Source of the DNA: Albifimbria verrucaria
Lineage: Eukaryota > Ascomycota > Sordariomycetes > Hypocreales > Stachybotryaceae
DNA length: 64,000 bases
Direction of reading: 5' to 3'
Assembly (NCBI GenBank): GCA_020081605.1
Contig: JAHREC010000007.1
Location: forward strand, 1,240,001-1,304,000
This document shows positions 62,685-64,000 of the stretch, piece by piece. The stretch's first letter is position 1. Each line of letters starts with the position of its first letter. Below the pieces are notes generated by a model. It made no database searches, was not told where the DNA came from, and saw only the letters and a list, made by a program, of their open reading frames with translations. A program made the translations under genes and the position numbers.

Positions 62685-63060
62685 TTAGAGGGCAGATATG
62701 ACCTCGTCCTCCTCAATACGAACAGAGTGGTCGTTGCCCCATGTTTGCATCGTCTCGAGCGCGGCCGCAGGTGCCTGAACCGCGAAGCCCCTGCAAGAAA
62801 TACGTCAGCATATGCACGTGTGACATCCCTTCAGTGACGAAGGAACTCGGGTATTCGTGGCTGTGAAATACGCACTTGATGATGGTATACTCGTGGGTAA
62901 TCTTGCCGCCGGCCTTGAGGATCGAGTCCTTGGCCTCGTTGATGACCGAGTCGGGAGTAGATGGGTCGTCAAACCAAACAATGGCCGACTTGGACTGGTC
63001 AACACCGAGAACGCCCGGAACGAGGGCCAGGGCGGTAGCGAGGAGAGCGTAAGGTCGCAT
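62685..63060 (-). CDS. secreted I9-type peptidase inhibitor
   Basis: Exons 63060-62876 and 62790-62685 give 96 residues. MRPYALLATALALVPGVLG is a signal peptide. The rest is one inhibitor I9 (subtilisin propeptide-like) domain: SAIVWFDDPSTPDSVINEAK, AGGKITHEYTIIKGFAVQ, AALETMQTW and a C-terminal VRIEEDEVISAL. This fold acts as intramolecular chaperone and inhibitor in subtilases, and as a free inhibitor in yeast Pbi2. Here no protease follows, so it is a stand-alone protein, and unlike Pbi2 it is targeted to the secretory route. The target could be a vacuolar or extracellular subtilase; this is inference. Confidence 0.88.
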
Positions 63061-64000
63061 GGTGATGATTTAGAAAGCGGATCCGCAGATTCGTATATGT
63101 TTTGTCGTTGAAATTCGGCTTTTGCGTCGTGGCGGGAAGGTATTCAGATGTGTAACAGGTCGAGGGTGAAGCAACCAAATCGAGGTGGGAATGGCGAGAC
63201 TTAAGGATGCGACGTACCTTTGATGACACTGAGGCGGCCTCGGCGGGTCCCTACGGAGGCCACGCATGAATGAGGAACTTGAACCCATGTACCGAGGACA
63301 GCCCCTCGGCAATCCCCATGCCTGCCACATGCCACTGGAATACCTCGAAATTCTGGAGCCTAAGTATCTCCTTTTAGCTTCCTCCTTCGGCAGGTGGCTC
63401 TGCGCTATCCCCACACGGGAAGATCGCTCTCAGAGCTGCCTGACGCAGTAAGGGTCCTTCAGTGCCATCATTCGTCCGCAACCATCGACAGTAATGTCTG
63501 TCCTGGTAGCACAGTATGTAGAGAACGTCACACGATTTGTCGGGGAGAAAAGGCCAAACGTCACGTATTACGTCTCCAAGGCGAGCATGTCAGATTTCAT
63601 CATAGTCAGCCATCCTGAATGTTGGGCACACAGTAGCACGAGCCATTGCTGAGTCTTTGATACGCTATGGAACGTACCAAATACGTTGTGGGCAAATGCC
63701 GTGGTTCCACACGTAGCACATAATCTATCGTGTTTCCAATATCCGAATGCTAAATCTATTCATTCAAACTTGGCTAGGTCATGCCAATTTTATTCTCACC
63801 TCTTTCCCGCTTGAGACGTGCCCCTGACGAATCGCCAATTACTACTCTGTGATACGCATATCCCTATAATCAAACCTCCAACTCCTGTGCTATGCGCCAT
63901 TCCAATGCCGTGTAATGATTCAACTATGCATGGATAGCTTCTTGGCTCCAGCTTCAAGCTGTGCTGCCTACCACGCTATCGTTCTCGTTCCATAGCTCCC
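63061..64000. other. end of window, no supported gene
   Basis: Holds the promoter side of the I9 inhibitor gene. Frames of 60-114 codons are present but have no motifs. A gene just beyond the edge cannot be excluded. Confidence 0.35.

Overview
This window is nuclear DNA of a filamentous ascomycete (Pezizomycotina, most likely Sordariomycetes). The support is GT-AG introns of about 50-110 bases in almost every gene, with CTAAC/CTGAC-type branch sites. Two tRNA genes carry short anticodon-loop introns. The gene set is typical of such fungi: chitin synthase, HookA-type dynein adaptor, MetAP2, PRELI/MSF1 protein, CFEM-like surface protein, HeLo-like N-terminal protein. GC-rich genes sit between long AT-rich gene-poor stretches, notably about 10-15.4 kb, 18.8-20.4 kb and 42.5-43.8 kb.

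Layout, left to right: chitin synthase (175-3484, +). A patch of duplicated and microsatellite DNA (4.5-5.1 kb). tRNA-His (6064-6147, -). An Hsp70/actin-fold ATPase-like gene (7.5-10.0 kb, +). A small hypothetical gene (11.4-11.9 kb, +). A decayed SPS2/Ecm33-like cell-wall gene (12.85-14.15 kb, -). An NmrA-like Rossmann protein (15.4-16.6 kb, -). A MITE with 58-bp terminal inverted repeats (16.7-16.96 kb). A CFEM-like single-pass membrane protein (17.7-18.8 kb, -). A PRELI-domain protein (20.4-21.0 kb, -). MetAP2 (22.1-23.6 kb, -). A YFH7-like P-loop kinase (24.5-25.3 kb, +). A multi-copy hypothetical gene (25.5-27.1 kb, -). A small conserved protein (27.8-28.2 kb, -). A large HeLo-like/TPR protein (29.3-32.5 kb, +). 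An amino acid permease (33.7-35.8 kb, -), followed by about 4.5 kb without a gene. A secreted metallophosphoesterase (40.35-41.7 kb, +). An Ohr/OsmC protein (41.8-42.5 kb, -). An AhpC/TSA-like protein (43.8-45.0 kb, -). A relic-rich gap (45-47.9 kb). A secreted 5'-nucleotidase (47.9-49.7 kb, -). tRNA-Leu (51.6 kb, -). An alcohol-acetyltransferase-like gene (52.4-54.1 kb, +). Adenylate kinase (56.8-57.8 kb, +). A Hook-family adaptor (58.5-61.5 kb, -). A secreted I9-type protease inhibitor (62.7-63.1 kb, -).

There is no operon or obvious biosynthetic cluster; neighbours look functionally independent. Several are housekeeping genes: energy-charge balance (adenylate kinase), N-terminal processing (MetAP2), mitochondrial lipid transfer (PRELI), and peroxide defence (Ohr and AhpC/TSA, close together).

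One feature colours the whole annotation. About a dozen genes that are otherwise fully open and conserved are broken by missing single bases, mostly in short G or C runs. Restoring the implied base count gives exact multiples of three in every gene where I could define all exons. I read this mainly as homopolymer undercalling in the assembly rather than biology, so most broken genes are annotated as CDS. Two signals look like real decay instead: the SPS2/Ecm33-like pseudogene, which has several stops and frame breaks, and the relic copies of the 25.5-27.1 kb gene at 46.2-47.4 kb. The most biologically interesting items are the HeLo-like/TPR protein, the dispersed gene family and the MITE.
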